The translations under genes and the position numbers were made by a program. The notes under the pieces were generated by a model that was not told where the DNA came from, made no database searches, and saw only the letters and a list, made by a program, of their open reading frames with translations. A stretch of DNA of 64,000 nt, from positions 620,001 to 684,000 of the forward strand of contig JALRME010000018.1 of the NCBI GenBank assembly GCA_026120035.1. The letters are read 5' to 3'. This DNA comes from Coleophoma eucalyptorum. Taxonomy: Eukaryota; Ascomycota; Leotiomycetes; Helotiales; Dermateaceae. Shown here piece by piece: positions 44,795 to 58,200 of the stretch (its first letter is position 1; the number at the start of each line of letters is the position of its first letter).

Positions 44795-46426
44795 GGAAAT
44801 TGCTCTTCGTGACAGAGCTGTGGACAGTCATGGCTTTAACTGGTGGGTCATATATATTCCTTACTATTAGAGAGAATTGGCAATAAAAGTTACACACAGT
44901 AGGGTGACTAGCTATGCCGCTCTGGACGTGAGCATTGTAGGGCAGTTTAGTTTAATGAAGCAGGGATTTTAATTGCATCTCAGCTTAAACCGTTGAAAAT
45001 GCGTACCAACAGAACCGTCCTACTGTGATTATACAGAAGTACTAGCAAAGAATGGCGGTTACATTTCAACCCACCAGTGCAGAACACAGGCTACCTGATA
45101 ACTCAGGCAAGATTTATCAGATATTCACACAGAGCCTGCGGTAGGAAGACAAAGAAGTGTATAATCGTTATATACTTGCAATACATATATTTATAGTTCT
45201 CAGCCAGTCAGCCAGTCAGCCAGTCGAGGGAGACACGCAAGGATGAATGTGTCAGCAGGATCTTTGTCCTGAGGAATATCTTATAAATTTAGCGACGAGA
45301 TATCAGTACCTTTGTTTGGAGACTTAGGTCCAACTACACCATATGAAAACCACAAGGGTGAGTCTACAGATAGCACTGTATCAGGAGAGAGTTTGCTAGC
45401 TAATGCAGGGCGTTTAAAGGGCCAGGTTATGGCTCGAGAAGTGACGTCTCGATGTCGACATGGATGAATCACGCCAAATTTCCCACGCGACCACTGACCC
45501 GAAACGCTTACCAGCCATCTTAGCTTCATTCTTCACGGGCCCGAAAGCCAGCGCCAGGTCACCATGTACCGGGCTGAGGTTGTCGCACGAGCATCACTCC
45601 AGACGATGGGCAGTGCACGATAATACGCTAACGGTCATTCAGCACTCGGTCAGCTTGAGATCAGGCGTACGGCCCAGTCAGGATCATGAAATATCTGGTC
45701 AACACTTTAACACTAAAACCATAGTGTAACCAGTATGCTCGCTGTTATCGAATGATAGCTCCAGGAACACAAAGCCATGTCGATGGCCGTTAAAAGTGTA
45801 TTTTGAAAGTCGACGAATAGATGTGAAGAAGCGACAGCGGCAGAAGTATGAGGCGCTGATGAAACCTCTCAGCTCTGTCATGACTCGATAATGCTGTTAG
45901 ACCTGCCACAATATTTACTTATTCTTTAGCCTTTGATCCTGGTGGAGTGATAACTTTCGATCGTTGGTACATGCCGACTACAACTGCCAGCCACACCCTC
46001 CTTCCTCTAGCGTAACTTGGATCTCGATCTTGAACCATAAGAGCAAGACTTGTTCAATTTTCGTCTGTTCCTGGCTGTAAATCTCGCAATAGCGGCGAGG
46101 TAGACTACGCACTTGTAGTCGTGAAGGATGTGATCCAGTGTTGTGTTTAGGCAGGGTACTAGTAGGAAAGTAGTAACGCTTCGGAGAAACGCTTCGGGGA
46201 ATCTTCTTCCATTCCGGACTACTGAAGTTAATGCCAATCGATCCTTTTTCAAATAGACGCAATAAGTCGTACCGGCGAAGAGACGTTGACACAAACCCGG
46301 ACCTTTTATCCGGATGAATAGTTGTCATCCCAGAGTTTCAGCGATGTCCAGACGAAAACGATGCCATCGTAAGCAGCTACATCGGCTCTCTCGACGTTCC
46401 TTCTTTTTGACTTTTTCTCTGCCGTG
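44795..46426. other. Intergenic region, no gene seen
   Basis: 1.6 kb between the GT25 gene and the WSC locus. Short frames on both strands are without similarity. A perfect 8-bp tandem repeat lies near 45201. Confidence 0.4.
45201..45224 (+). repeat. Tandem repeat, three copies of CAGCCAGT
   Basis: Three perfect head-to-tail copies of an 8-base unit, plus one base. Too short to be a minisatellite of note. Confidence 0.8.
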
Positions 46427-47824
46427 TCAAATAAATCGCCCAATAACGCTTGTTTCCTCCTCGCCATCCCGCTTCCTTTCCTGCGTCTCGCTTGAAACAG
46501 ATTCCCTACTCATTCCCTCGTCTTCTGCTAGGCCACTGATCGCAGTTTTGTTCGAAAGCCGAAGGAGTTGTCCAGTATTCTTTTTGACTTCCGTAATTTT
46601 CCCTGCAAATCGCCTTCCTTCTTCCATCTCTTCTGCAGTGCCTGCATGGTCCACATCACACCTCTTCCAATCCTTTAGAGTATTCCTCCTCTTCACTGAA
46701 CCCCATTCTTGGCCCACATCTGCAGAGTTATCCGCATCAATTGTGAATTTCCCTCGGATTATCGTTCCCTTGATCGTACCCCCACGTATCAACTCATGCG
46801 TAAACCTACTTTCGACTTTTCCTTCGGCCACAGCAAAGCCCTTCTTCTTTTCCCCGGTTGTAACGATTGGTGACTCGCATGGATAGCCTTTCGTGCGTCG
46901 GCGCTGGAGCCACAATACGAAGACGACAAGTAGACCTGTAATACAGGCCGCGCCAAGAGAGATGCTCACTACCAGTGTGACTCGCGTGTTGTGCGAAGTA
47001 CCGCGATGAGCAGAAACCTCTTCAGGTGCTGCCGCAATAGTGCTAGTAGTATTTGTCGTCGATGAACCTGGGACGGATGGACGCCCTGATTGACTCGTTA
47101 TCGACGTAGCTGCTATATCTGTTTTCGGAACGGTTGGCACAAACGTTGTCAATACTACAGCTAAAGGGATATCGTTCGTGCTGGTATTGATCGGGAGAGC
47201 CTTAGTGGCGCTGATCGCAGAATTTGACTGATAGACAGCAACATATCCCGTCCCTCCACATGATATATCGAAATCTCCTGGACAAGCTAGAGAGCAGAGG
47301 CTATTAAGTGTGATAGTAGATTCGTTAGATTCCTGAGCCGCAGTAGCAATTACTAGAAGATTGATGACTGTCAGTTATGATCTGTGAGGATATCTATCCA
47401 TTTTGCTTGCCTGCCATTTCCTACCGCAGCGTAGCTGTAGTAATACCCTCCAACCGGATTGTGAGCAATACCACATCCCGCCAGGCATAGTGGGACTGTC
47501 GCGTCCTTTAGTCGAGAAGATAGGAGTAAAGAAGGAGCCATCCTGTGCTAAAGCAAGTCCTGCGCTCGAGGAGTACAATTGACCATAGCATCCTAAAAGT
47601 TCGTATCTTCCATTACCGGGGTATAGGCTTGGTGCGGTGTTTGTTGGGGTTGAAGCGCATTGAGTAGTCGTACTCGTCGCTTCGGTTGGGTTGAGGACAC
47701 TAATTGTCAGTACCTCCTCCCTTGGGGTGTTTACTTGGTAATTCATCATGAAAGATAAGTATGCAGAAAAAGTATGCATGTACTGTAGGGACATCCTCAC
47801 TTGGTAGCATACTTGCCTGGGCAA
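46427..47824 (-). pseudogene. WSC-domain single-pass membrane protein, reading frame broken twice
   Basis: Ectodomain with one WSC (carbohydrate-binding) domain, Ser/Thr-rich stalk, a membrane helix (LVVSISLGAACITGLLVVF) and a ~150-residue charged cytoplasmic tail, the architecture of fungal wall-sensor-like proteins. WSC pieces follow in order but in different frames: YELLGCYGQLYSSS..FSTK, then (one-base shift near 47503-47508) DATVPLCLAGC..GGYYYSYAAVGNG, then across a 58-bp intron with a GC donor (47410-47353) SNCYCGSG, then (second one-base shift near 47329-47338) LCSLACPGDFDISCGG..YVAVYQ continuing into stalk, membrane helix and tail. Each shift removes the frame by an extra base. No signal peptide or clear start was found. 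It is a recent pseudogene or the assembly has two errors. Confidence 0.6.
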
Positions 47825-48243
47825 CTCTCTTTGTGTGCAACGAAGGCATTGCGAGTTACTAGGTTGGCAACCAAGACAAAGGAGAATACCTATTCTGGGT
47901 TAAACAAAGACAGTACAGCCAAGTAGCTGACAGTGAAAATGTCCCGGCTCGAACCTCAATCAAGCCCTGATGCTTTGTGTTCTTCTCATCCATCTAGAGG
48001 TCAACCTCGATGAGATGGGTGTCACGTGACATACAACCAAATCGTCACTAGGGAGCTGGTATCCATAACCAGAACCAGAGCGGTGCCTGGTTATATTAAG
48101 ACCTTCTTCAAACGCCCACGAGAGGAGGCCCGTTAATGTTGGGATAAGCAAAGGTGAAATGGAATAGAAAGATGGGGAATAATGTGGGCAAAGATTGCTT
48201 TTTAAGAAGCAACCCCCGTCGCGACTTTGAGCGACCACATCAT

Positions 48244-49088
48244 AGATAAGAAATTAAGTTTGTGATCACGACAGAGAGATTAGAGGAAGGTCGTCGCTAA
48301 ATGCTTCCATATTCACGGTCTTTTACCGCTATCTGCCAGTGCCTTTAGCCCTTTGGTCGACTTCGTCGCATCGTGCGTGTTACGTATCTCTAACCGTTGA
48401 AAAGCCCTTGACACCCTTGCTTGCACCGACAGCTTATCTGTTGCACTCACAACGCAGATCCAATGCCGTGATCTAGTGCGAACGCTTTAGATAGCCTAGA
48501 AAAGGGAGAAGACATGTGGTCTGTGGAAAGATAGGTCCATGGTTGGACAGATAGGTAATGGCCGATACTTCGTATACATTGTCGCCTATCTCACTTTCCT
48601 AATGCAGATATAAGATACATCTGATACACCTGATTCGGAGATGGGTATTTTCTGATAGAGGAAACTCCTTGTGACTGCTGTTTGCATAGTCCGGGCGATA
48701 GCATTGGACGCTGGGTTCGGTGGCATTGCAAAACTGACAGCTTTCAGATACAATAGCGGTGAGTTGGGACCTACCCAACTATTTCCACCTCTTATCCTTT
48801 GTTAGCGAGGATGCGTCAATGGGTCTTCTTTATGAGGACTGATGTGCGACGGTAACCTATCGTGGATAGTAACCTCACATTGGTACGGAAGTACCTGCCT
48901 ACCTGACTTGACCCAGCTATCTCTTTATCTCTTGACTCCTATCTGGCTATCTAATCGGTCATTAGATACCGTGTAATGCCATGCCACGCCATAGCAATGA
49001 TAAGATGAGAGATTGTGCCTGATGCGATGCTTAGGACGAATGGCACCATAGGGCTGTACCAACTTAGGAAACGAGCGTGGGGAGATAA
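48244..49088. promoter_or_regulatory. Array of at least 14 GATA-factor sites
   Basis: Sites of the form [AT]GATA[AG] or reverse complement begin at 48244, 48329, 48434, 48489, 48529, 48549, 48586, 48653, 48917, 48925, 48939, 48947, 48998 and 49083; looser GATA cores add more. Random sequence of equal base use would give about two in 850 bp. Such sites bind AreA/NIT2, white-collar-type and siderophore GATA factors. The nearest downstream regulator gene is areA, 6 kb away on the same strand. Confidence 0.6.
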
Positions 49089-49095
49089 GCTGCTC

Positions 49096-49103
49096 TATAT
49101 AAG
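49096..49103 (+). promoter_or_regulatory. TATA box downstream of the GATA array
   Basis: TATATAAG lies 8 bases after the last site of the GATA array, suggesting a plus-strand transcription start near 49,130. The transcript it would serve is unknown: a long areA leader, a non-coding RNA or the 49015-49710 frame's 3' part. Confidence 0.4.
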
Positions 49104-52100
49104 ATGGTCGCGTGCCCTTGTTCCACAACTGAATCTCTCATTGACTATACGAAGTACGGACACCAAGCCAACACCTAGAGCACTCCTTCAAACTTATCCG
49201 GCCTTTCGAGACCTCATCAGTCATCTCTCCTGTTCGCGGTCTACCTACCTGGCATACGTAAGCAGGGCACATAACAATAGACCCGATTATATCTCGCCCG
49301 AGAAGAATGTTGCCCCTTCATCATCAGCCATCCTGGAGGAACTGCCGAGGTTGACACCCGCGCCGCCGCGCCTTTTACTCATACTCAGGACACAACGAGT
49401 CCTCTCGTCCTCGCACTCGCACTCACCCTCGCCCGGGCTCCACCACCTATCGCACCCAGGTCGCCTCGACAAAAGAGAGCTGGGAGCTGCTCCTCCCCAA
49501 GATCTTACAGCATCGATGTCTTTCAGGATGTTGGAGATCGAGTGGAGCATAGAGTTTGACTCACCTAGCAGTATCGACATTCAGAGATGCAGCACTGCAA
49601 CACCGTCAAAATGCCAGACACATCGTTACAGCTTCTGGGTACAGCTCATGGAAAATAGAGTTTGGGGATTCCAGCTTACGACCACGGAATGTACAACTTC
49701 GAATCGGTAGCCAACCCCCACAGTTTTTCGGACCTCTGGTTGGTGCTTCTCCCCCCCTTCATCGGAACAAGGTCCAAATACGAATCTCACCTGCATCTGC
49801 ACCGCATGGCTGCACGAGCAAATGGAAACCCATTTTACTGAAACCTAGAACTTTTGTCCACCATGAAGCTTGAATGTCACACAGGCTATCCACGCGATAT
49901 CCCGAATTAAGCGCAATGTTGAAACATCTGCCTTGTAATACATCCAGGGTTCAATATTATCTCCATCAGAGACCGCTCCGAAGATGGCTTTTTGAGGGTG
50001 ACAGGTCTCGGGAGTCGAAGAAGCCTTCCGGCCTTACCACTTTAGCGATCTTCCCCCGTCCTTGTACCTGGTTGAGACGTGCCATCAGCAAAATAGACCG
50101 GCCGTAGTTTGTCCGAGATCCATTTTCCAGCAACGAAATAACCGCCACTCAAGACAATTTGAGGAGGCAAGGAAGGCGCCTGTTCTAAATTACGAAGCTA
50201 GTGATGTACCGACTCATCTCCTTTCAGCCCACATGGCAGATGTGAACTCTTGTTTTCGACGCCGTAAGTAAGTAGTTGTCACATGTTTGCTTGTTTGCAG
50301 CAGGGTAAAGCGATACGCATGGGGGTAAGGGTGGATGGCGGCCGCGACAGCGAGCCCTCATTCGCTTTATCCCTGGAGTACGGTGGTGTTTTCACCGACG
50401 TTCACTTCGAGAGCTTGACAGTTTTTGTATCTCTGTTGGAAGACAAGGTGAGTCACGAGGGAGAGTGAATTGTAAATCAATTTACTGGGTAAGTACCATA
50501 TAAAGAAACAAGGTTGGCCATCTCAGACTTTCAAGCTACCACTTTAAATCCGTGGTCAATCGACTAAGTCTCCAGCTCCCCCAGACCACGGTCGCTGACC
50601 ACAGTTGCTCTTAAGGCGGCACCGACTTTGTTGGTGGACAAGGCTTATCCGTCCTGATTCCTGACTCGCAAATTTGGACGATGATCTTCACTTCAACACG
50701 TCCGTCAATCCGCCCACAGACATCTAAAAGATCCACTTGTGCCTTTTGACAAGCTAAGCAGACAGACATGCCCTTCAAGTTGATTGCAGTCGCTTCCGCG
50801 ATACGATATTTATCTCCGCTTGCCGACCAACGCACCCAAACGTAGGCGGAATCTCTTGCAGAAGTGCACTTTAATGCTTACCACTTCCATGGCTGGCACT
50901 GCAGAACCCACAGGTACTTCACGTTCGTATGGTTCGACAAACCCACAAATCCAAACCAACTACATCGTGCACGGAATGAAACTGTATATCCACGTTCTAG
51001 GATCGCACAGATGCCACCAAGTTTATTCAATCCGAATCTGCTTCGTCCTGTAAGGGTCCAAGGTAGATTATCGCTAGAGGCTTACAGCTCAGGCTGCAAG
51101 GAGGCCATGGTTGGACAATGCCTGGTCTGGTCTATCGTCAACTTGGTCCACGATGCGGCTTTTCCCTTTCCTTATCAATGACTTAACCTAGGGCCTAGTT
51201 GCAATATATGACGGAGATACTCAAGGTCCACTTTCAAATACGCAAGCCTGAGGGGCAGGTTGCGAGGCCAACAAATCAACAATGAGCAAGACCAAATGAA
51301 GTTTGTTGACACTGGGAACCCGTTATGCGCCACAAACCATTAAGCACTGTAAGGTGTGAACAGCCGAAGCGGATAAGGACATGATTAACTGATTGAGACA
51401 TCCGACGGTTTGTTCTTTCGGGAGACTTCGGAGACGACCCTCTAGAGCCGGATATAATGCTTTGTTAAGCCTAGAGGTTTCCTGAGTAGTCTGGTATGTG
51501 CTTTGTGGCGCTTCACTCAGGCGAGGGAGGCAACGCTGCAGAATAGTCCACTCCATTGATCGGCCCCCCCTCGCTGCCACTCTTCCCTAGTCCCTGTAGA
51601 TCGAGAAGGAGAACACCCATCTGGCATGTCTTTAGTCTGCACAAAGACATCAACACTCGTTGGCAACCCCTGATCGCCAATCATGGGCAATAATGGCTCT
51701 CACTAGCATTTGCCTCTCTTACACTGAATGCTGTTGCTTGCAATCTTGGGTGGCGCGTGCCTACTTACAAAATCGAACTAAGGTGAGAATCTCTCAACGG
51801 GCTGAGATGAACGGGATTGTAGCTGCGAAGGTGGTCCATCCCGTCCAGTCCCACGCCACATAAACTGTACTACCCCCTTCACCTAAGTAGTTTTATTCAG
51901 TGGGTCAAGATATGAATACCATATGCTAAATGGCAAATTTCCCTCGCGTTTCTATGCAGTTGTAAAGGTAAGGATATGTGGAGCAATCTCCAGAAACGTT
52001 TTCCGCAGTCGTCAGCCTCCAAATCTCTCGCTTTTGTTCACCACACACCATAGTTGACTACCCACCGTTCTGCTTATGAGGTGCACTACTGAGGTGGAAG

Positions 52101-54732
52101 CGACCTTGTCTTGGCACGGTGCGCAAAGACGTCAGTCAGTAATACCCTGCGACAGCGTGAGATGAGCATGAAAGAAGGAGGAATAAGTAATCATCACCGA
52201 GTTTGATCATCTGTCGTCCACGAATGGTGCTTGGATTCGGACGACCACCTCAAAAGTTTGACAGAACTACTGGTGTAATAATCGAAGCAACCACAGCGAC
52301 TAATAGCGATCGGTGCATACACACCCCAACGTACCTGCACATTGACACATGAAAACGGAGTCCAAATGCATTGCTAAGTATGCACCAGGCTGCTAATGAA
52401 ATCTTGATATTCACCGGATATATTCCGGTTCCCCGCAAGGCCATGAGGGCGGAGACCTTTGAGGTCAAAATAAGAATAGAGGCCACATTCACTGGCGGTG
52501 GCCCTATTGAGGTACTCCACTGCTACTGTACTCACATCTGTGGTTCATTATCCTTAGGAGAACATCAAGTGCTCCGCCGCCGTTCTGGAGTTCTAGGAAG
52601 ACGGCTGGCACGATCCGGACATGCACAAATGACAGTGCGTGTGGGTAAGTGACCGAACTCCTGCAGGGCAAATACAGGTACGATATATGCCAGTGATCAA
52701 ACGCAGAGAGAAACCGCGTCTGGACCTGCTCTCGAATAGTGGACCATTTTAGTAGCGTGATGTAGCGACGGACGGAGGCGAGAGGAAGGCGACTACTTCG
52801 TATGGAGAGAGGGTATGAGCACTTGAAAGACTGGAGAAGCCTTTCAAGGCTATTAAAGGCCGATGGAGCATCACGTATCGCCGAAGCGAGAACAAATGGT
52901 GGCGTGCCACATTCGTGAATTACTTTTGTATGAAGGGAGAACAGCCGTTCCTCCTGATTTTACCAGCATTCGTCCATGTTAGAGGGAGTACCAGAACCAC
53001 TCTTCTTACTTCCTCTCACTCTCCTGTTGCTGATCATGCCATCTAACAGCCTCTCCCTCGCTCGTGACGCTCAGTTTACAGGTAGTGTCTCCAGACTTCA
53101 GGACCATCGGCCGAAAGCCTCCTCTCACATGAGTTGCTGCCCAAGCCGTCAATCTGCGCAACCCTTAAAGTGCCAAATGGCAGGCATCGATGGCATTGTC
53201 CAATAGACGTAGGCCCCGGTCAGATTGAGCCCTGAATGTCGGTGCCACGACCGAAGCCTGGCGGTGACTAGGAAGATGCCGGCAGTCTTCAATAACTCAG
53301 GTTAATTCGGTCGGGGGAGTATTCGCGAAAGGCTTAAAGCCTCGCGGCACTCGTATGAACAACGAAATGAAGTCTGGAGCTGTTCCACACTCACTGTTTC
53401 CCATTAAGGTGAATTTGAGAGCAGCAAAGGGAAAGGATTCGCGAAGGACCGGAGCACCTCAAGAGAGTTCGAGGTAGAGTTTGACTATTGACAGAAAGGC
53501 TTTAATCCTCACGAGACCTCCCTGTCCTAGTAGGGTGGCCGGTCTCTCTTCTAGAAGCGTGATGGTGGGAGAGTTCAATCCTCGTCGTCACTCTCACAAG
53601 CTCACAGGCTTGTCGTCGCACACCAACCACTCACCATCCAAGAACCCCCACTCGATCCCGCGACGCAAAATTAAACAGGCATCCTGCTCATTATTCCTTT
53701 TTCACCCACAAAAGCCCACCATGTGGGACACCTGCCACCTCGTCCACTCAGAGGAGCTGAATACAACGTCAGCACTTCAAAAGCCTCGCTGCTGTATGGA
53801 CGGGGACCATGCCTGTCGACTTTGACCAAGCCGTTGGTTTAATTCCCTTCTCCTACGGCATCAAGTCAAGTTGCACAAGAGACTGAGTAGAGTAACAAGT
53901 GCAGCGGTGACCTGGCCGTCCGTTACGTCGTGGAGGACGGTAACCAGGCCGAGTGAGCATGGCAACCCCATTTTCTGTGGGCACAAGTAACATGCATGTA
54001 TACTCGGGTCTTGGCCAGATTCTCTGCGGATGTCTACGGGCATAACGGGGGGTAGCAAGACGGCCGCGAGTGTCTGGTAAGGGCGAGACTGCGAGTACAG
54101 AAGCGCCATCACCATGCAGCGTGGGTGTGGTCGTTGCGGCAGGGGCCGTACAACAGTGGTAGAGTCCAGTCACTTGGTTTGTAATTGTTATATGTGTACA
54201 TGTTGCAAACAACCACGCTTTGAAGATGGGGTTTGTCCAGTTTCTGAACGACCTCCACGCCTGCACTGTATTCGTGGGACATGGGCGTGCCGTCAATTGG
54301 CAGCTCCCCTCACCTCACAGCCTTCTCGCTCCTCTCCGCCCATGAATCGACTCATCTTCCAGCTCCCCAGGGCTGTCCACCAATTCAAATAATGCGCAAC
54401 CCATGCATGAATCAATGAAAGGACCCTCACGGGTATAACCCCAGAGTCACAAGAGGGAATCCTCGCCTCCTTATGAGCGTGTGCTATGACTACTGCGATG
54501 ATGTTGTTTATTGTCATGACTTATGGGCTTGATTGTTATTGCCATGCTGTTGCCATACAAGCTGCGCTGCAAATAGAGTCTGGGACGGGGACTGGAACTA
54601 AGAGCAGAAGACTGGAACCGACGGCGACAGAATTTACCAGACGGAGAAGCTAAAGCGGAGGGAGCCCTGCTCGCAGCATGCACTTGCTCTCAGCAGTCCA
54701 CTAAAAGCGCCGCTGCACACCACTGCTTTATG

Positions 54733-54760
54733 CCCGTACCCATGCCCATACCCATACCCA
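54733..54760 (+). repeat. CCCATA/CCCATG hexamer tandem tract
   Basis: Imperfect tandem hexamers (CCCGTA, CCCATG, CCCATA, CCCATA, CCCA) in the presumed areA leader region. Confidence 0.7.
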
Positions 54761-55297
54761 CAGACTTTCTCGTCTTCACTCGGTACGTCCATTGCCTGTC
54801 GTTGGCCTGCTCCGAGGGGATCTATCATTATTCTCTGCACCAAGCACCATTCTCTCCATACCCATCCATACCTACGTACCGCACATATCATCATTCTGCT
54901 CAGACCGGATTCTCCAGGACGTGCAACTTTGCTACCCTTCTCTTTCCCTCAGGAACCCCCCACAGCTCACCGACGATATACTGTTTTGTGTCGGCAGCAA
55001 CACTCTCGGCCCTCTTCCCCCGTGCGCAAGCCTTCGTTCTATACTTCTTTTTCTACAACCCCCATCGCCTGCCACCAACCTCGTGTCCTGCCCCGTCTTG
55101 AAGTCTCATTGCTGCCGTCCTGAACTATAAACCTGTCACTTGTGCTTGTGCAAAGCATCCTATTCATTTCGATACTCTGAGAAAAGACCTGCGAGACACT
55201 ACCATCTCGGCAGATTATTTGGACCCGGGAAACTGGCCGCGCAATAGCATCAATATCCGGGAGAGGATAGTCAGGAGGAGGTCTGTCGCTGCCAGAA

Positions 55298-58200
55298 ATG
55301 TCTGGAGTGGCAGTACAATATGGAGTTGGAGGAGGTGGGCGGTTGGAAAGGCTCAATCCCTCCATGAATGCGAAGACCGAGACACAAAATCAGCAGAATA
55401 CGACATCATCCTCTTCCTTATCAGCAGAACACGATTTTCGATTTCCCCGTAGACCGTCCGACTCAGAAGAGCAAGATTCTTCTCCCGTTCCCAGACCTGG
55501 GACAGGCACATTTTCTCATTCTCGAACCAATACATTAGAGTCCAGCGCAAGTGTACTAGACAAACTCGAACTCTCTAGCACGAGCAATGCGCGCAAAGAC
55601 CTTCTCCGCGAGAGTGTCTTCCCAACATGGCAAGACGATACAGCGGGTGAAGAGCTTGAAAACCCGGACGAGATGCAAAAGAAAGACCCTCTTGCTACAC
55701 AAATTTGGAGATTATACAGCAAAACGAAGAAGCAATTGCCCAATCAGGAGCGGATGGAAAACCTGACATGGCGCATGATGGCTATGAGTCTGCGAAAACG
55801 CAGACAGGAAGAAGCTGCCAGGTAAGTTCTACATATTTGGGCTGGGAGATGCGCCGGATGGGTCTAATCATGTATACCAGACTATCACGACAACAGAATA
55901 CATCGCAAAATTGCTCAGCGCCTAGTGGCATTGCACAGTTGAGGAAGTCTACAGATCAGGCACAAAACCATAATGCAGGAGAACAGCACCAGCAAAATTC
56001 TGATGCGATGAACATTGACGACTTCATTTTCTCTGACAACATGGCTACACCGCTCGGGATCACAAATTCTCCTTCTCCAGAACTCTCCAAGAAGGATGTT
56101 GCGAAACCCGCTACATCGTCCCTCACAAATGCTGTGACTTCTGCAATTCCTATAAAAGTACGAAAGGAAAGCACAAACAGCAATGCAAATGCGACACCGC
56201 AGTTTGTTGTTCCTCAATCTGTACCCGTTCCTCAACATGGCCCTCGAAGCATTGAAGAATTTAATTACGTGCAAAGGCACGTTAGAAAGACTAGTGTAGA
56301 TGAAAGACGCGTGAGTATACCACCCTTTTCAATCTGGCTTGGTATTTTATGGTGTTATCTTTACTTTCGGCGTTTCGTTGCGCCACTTTGCGATAGCAGT
56401 TTGGGTACTGACACTCGCAGCCCCGGAAACGACCTGCCGACTTCTCCCCCCAAGTTCCTCCAGTCACTTCCATTATGATGCCCAATGAACAAGATAATGA
56501 CGCCGATCTCAACGAATACTCTCTCGATCATTCCCAAGACCCTGGAATGGCTCAGCATCACCCTGGAGTTCCTTTCCAGCTCGATACCTTCAATATGGAG
56601 CACGACCCTATCATAACCTCCGCGGGACCCTTCCAGCAGAACTTCGCTTTCTCCCCCGGAGAATCACCACACATCCCTCATGGACCATTTTCCTCGATAT
56701 ATAATAATAACTCGATGCCCTCTTCCTCCCTGAACTCGAATGATTATTATTCGCCGCCGGGAAGTGCTTATCCAAGTGCTGTATCGACCCCACAGCCGAT
56801 TCCTGAGGGAGAGCAGATGTTCTTCAATCAAGGCCTGGATTTGCGTCATCATCACACGCATTCATACGGTCATGGTCCTTCTAGTCTTTCAAACTCGCTC
56901 ACGCCGCAATATATGTACAATAACAACAATGGGACTATGTTCCCTCCTGCTACCAGCGCTGGTGGACAGTCGAACTCCTACACATCACCGGGGTCCTTTG
57001 GCATGACACAACATATAGATCCAACACAAGTATTCCATTCGGATCATCCTGTTCGATCGCCTGGTGTGCATATTGGTAACGAGAACATGTTCAGCTTTGG
57101 TGGCGATTCGGACAACGAAGATGACGATGGCGCAGCATTTGCTGATAGGGCACTTATGATGCAACACGACTTCGCACAATCACCAATGGAGGATCCCAGT
57201 ATGGAGATGCAGAACAGTTTGCAATGGAATGCGAACTTACCGGGTCAGTTCAATACACAAGCTGCACGATATCCAGGCGGTCCACCAAGGAAACAGGTGA
57301 CGATCGGTGGTGCAGAAATGGTCGCATCTCCTGCGGACTGGGACGGCTCTGCCGGATCTCTCGGTCGCAACCATACTTCAACTCAATCAGTCTCAGACAA
57401 TCGATCGAGAAATGACAGAAGGGGCAAAATCCCAAGGACGGCGTCGACGCCAAATGCAGCTCTTATGGGTCGCAATGGCGAGCTGTTTGATCGTGTGGCT
57501 CAATCACAGCCTAATTCGCCGCCTGGGGGCGGAACAATGTCTGGATTCTCTTCTGTCGCACCTAGTCGTCCTGGTTCGCCAACTGGGTCAAAGCAAGGTT
57601 CTTCCACAAATCTTGCTGCGGCAGGCGGCGATAACGGCATTCCGACAACCTGCACCAACTGCTTTACACAAACAACACCGCTCTGGCGGCGAAACCCTGA
57701 GGGACATCCCCTGTGTAATGCATGCGGTTTGTTTTTGAAACTGCATGGTGTTGTCAGACCTTTATCTCTTAAAACCGATGTAATCAAAAAGCGTAACCGA
57801 GGCTCAGGTGCGAGCATACCAGTAGGCGCTGGATCTGGGGCTTCTACTCGCGCGTCAAAGAAAATGGGCGGGACTACACCGCTGCCGAGCAGCGGACCAA
57901 GTACCAGAAAGAACTCAGTAGTCACGGCATCGACAGCTCAGATTACCACACCAGCGAGTGTGCGTGCACAAAGCGTTAACGAAAGCGCAAGCCCTCCTAG
58001 TATCAGTGGATCTACAGGCAACGGTGGTGGTAGTACAGCAAGCACTCCAACATCGTATCATGGATCTGCTAGCTCGTCTGCCGGAGTAAGCGGCGGAAAA
58101 GGTGTCGTGCCAATTGCCGCAGCACCACCAAAGCCTACTCCTGGACCTGGAGCTGCATCTACCTCGCTACCTCGAAATCCAGCAATCGCCCCTAAGCGGC

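Larger units (their letters stand above)
47825..55297. other. 7.5-kb stretch without recognisable protein genes upstream of areA
   Basis: By far the largest gene-poor stretch of the window. Many short frames exist; the longest is 231 codons at 49015-49710 on the plus strand, with no similarity or splice support. The left kilobase carries a GATA-site array and a TATA box. The last ~600 bases before areA are C/T-rich and leader-like, with upstream ATGs (for example at 54730, opening a 124-codon frame). No transposon ends, rRNA or tRNA were seen. Confidence 0.5.

Noticed and set aside
46314..46886. 190-codon plus-strand frame opposite the WSC protein tail
   Set aside because: Antisense shadow; Ser/Leu/Phe-rich translation with no domain.
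47950..47965. GGTTCGAGCC on the minus strand as a tRNA T-loop
   Set aside because: No acceptor, D or anticodon stem can be built around it.
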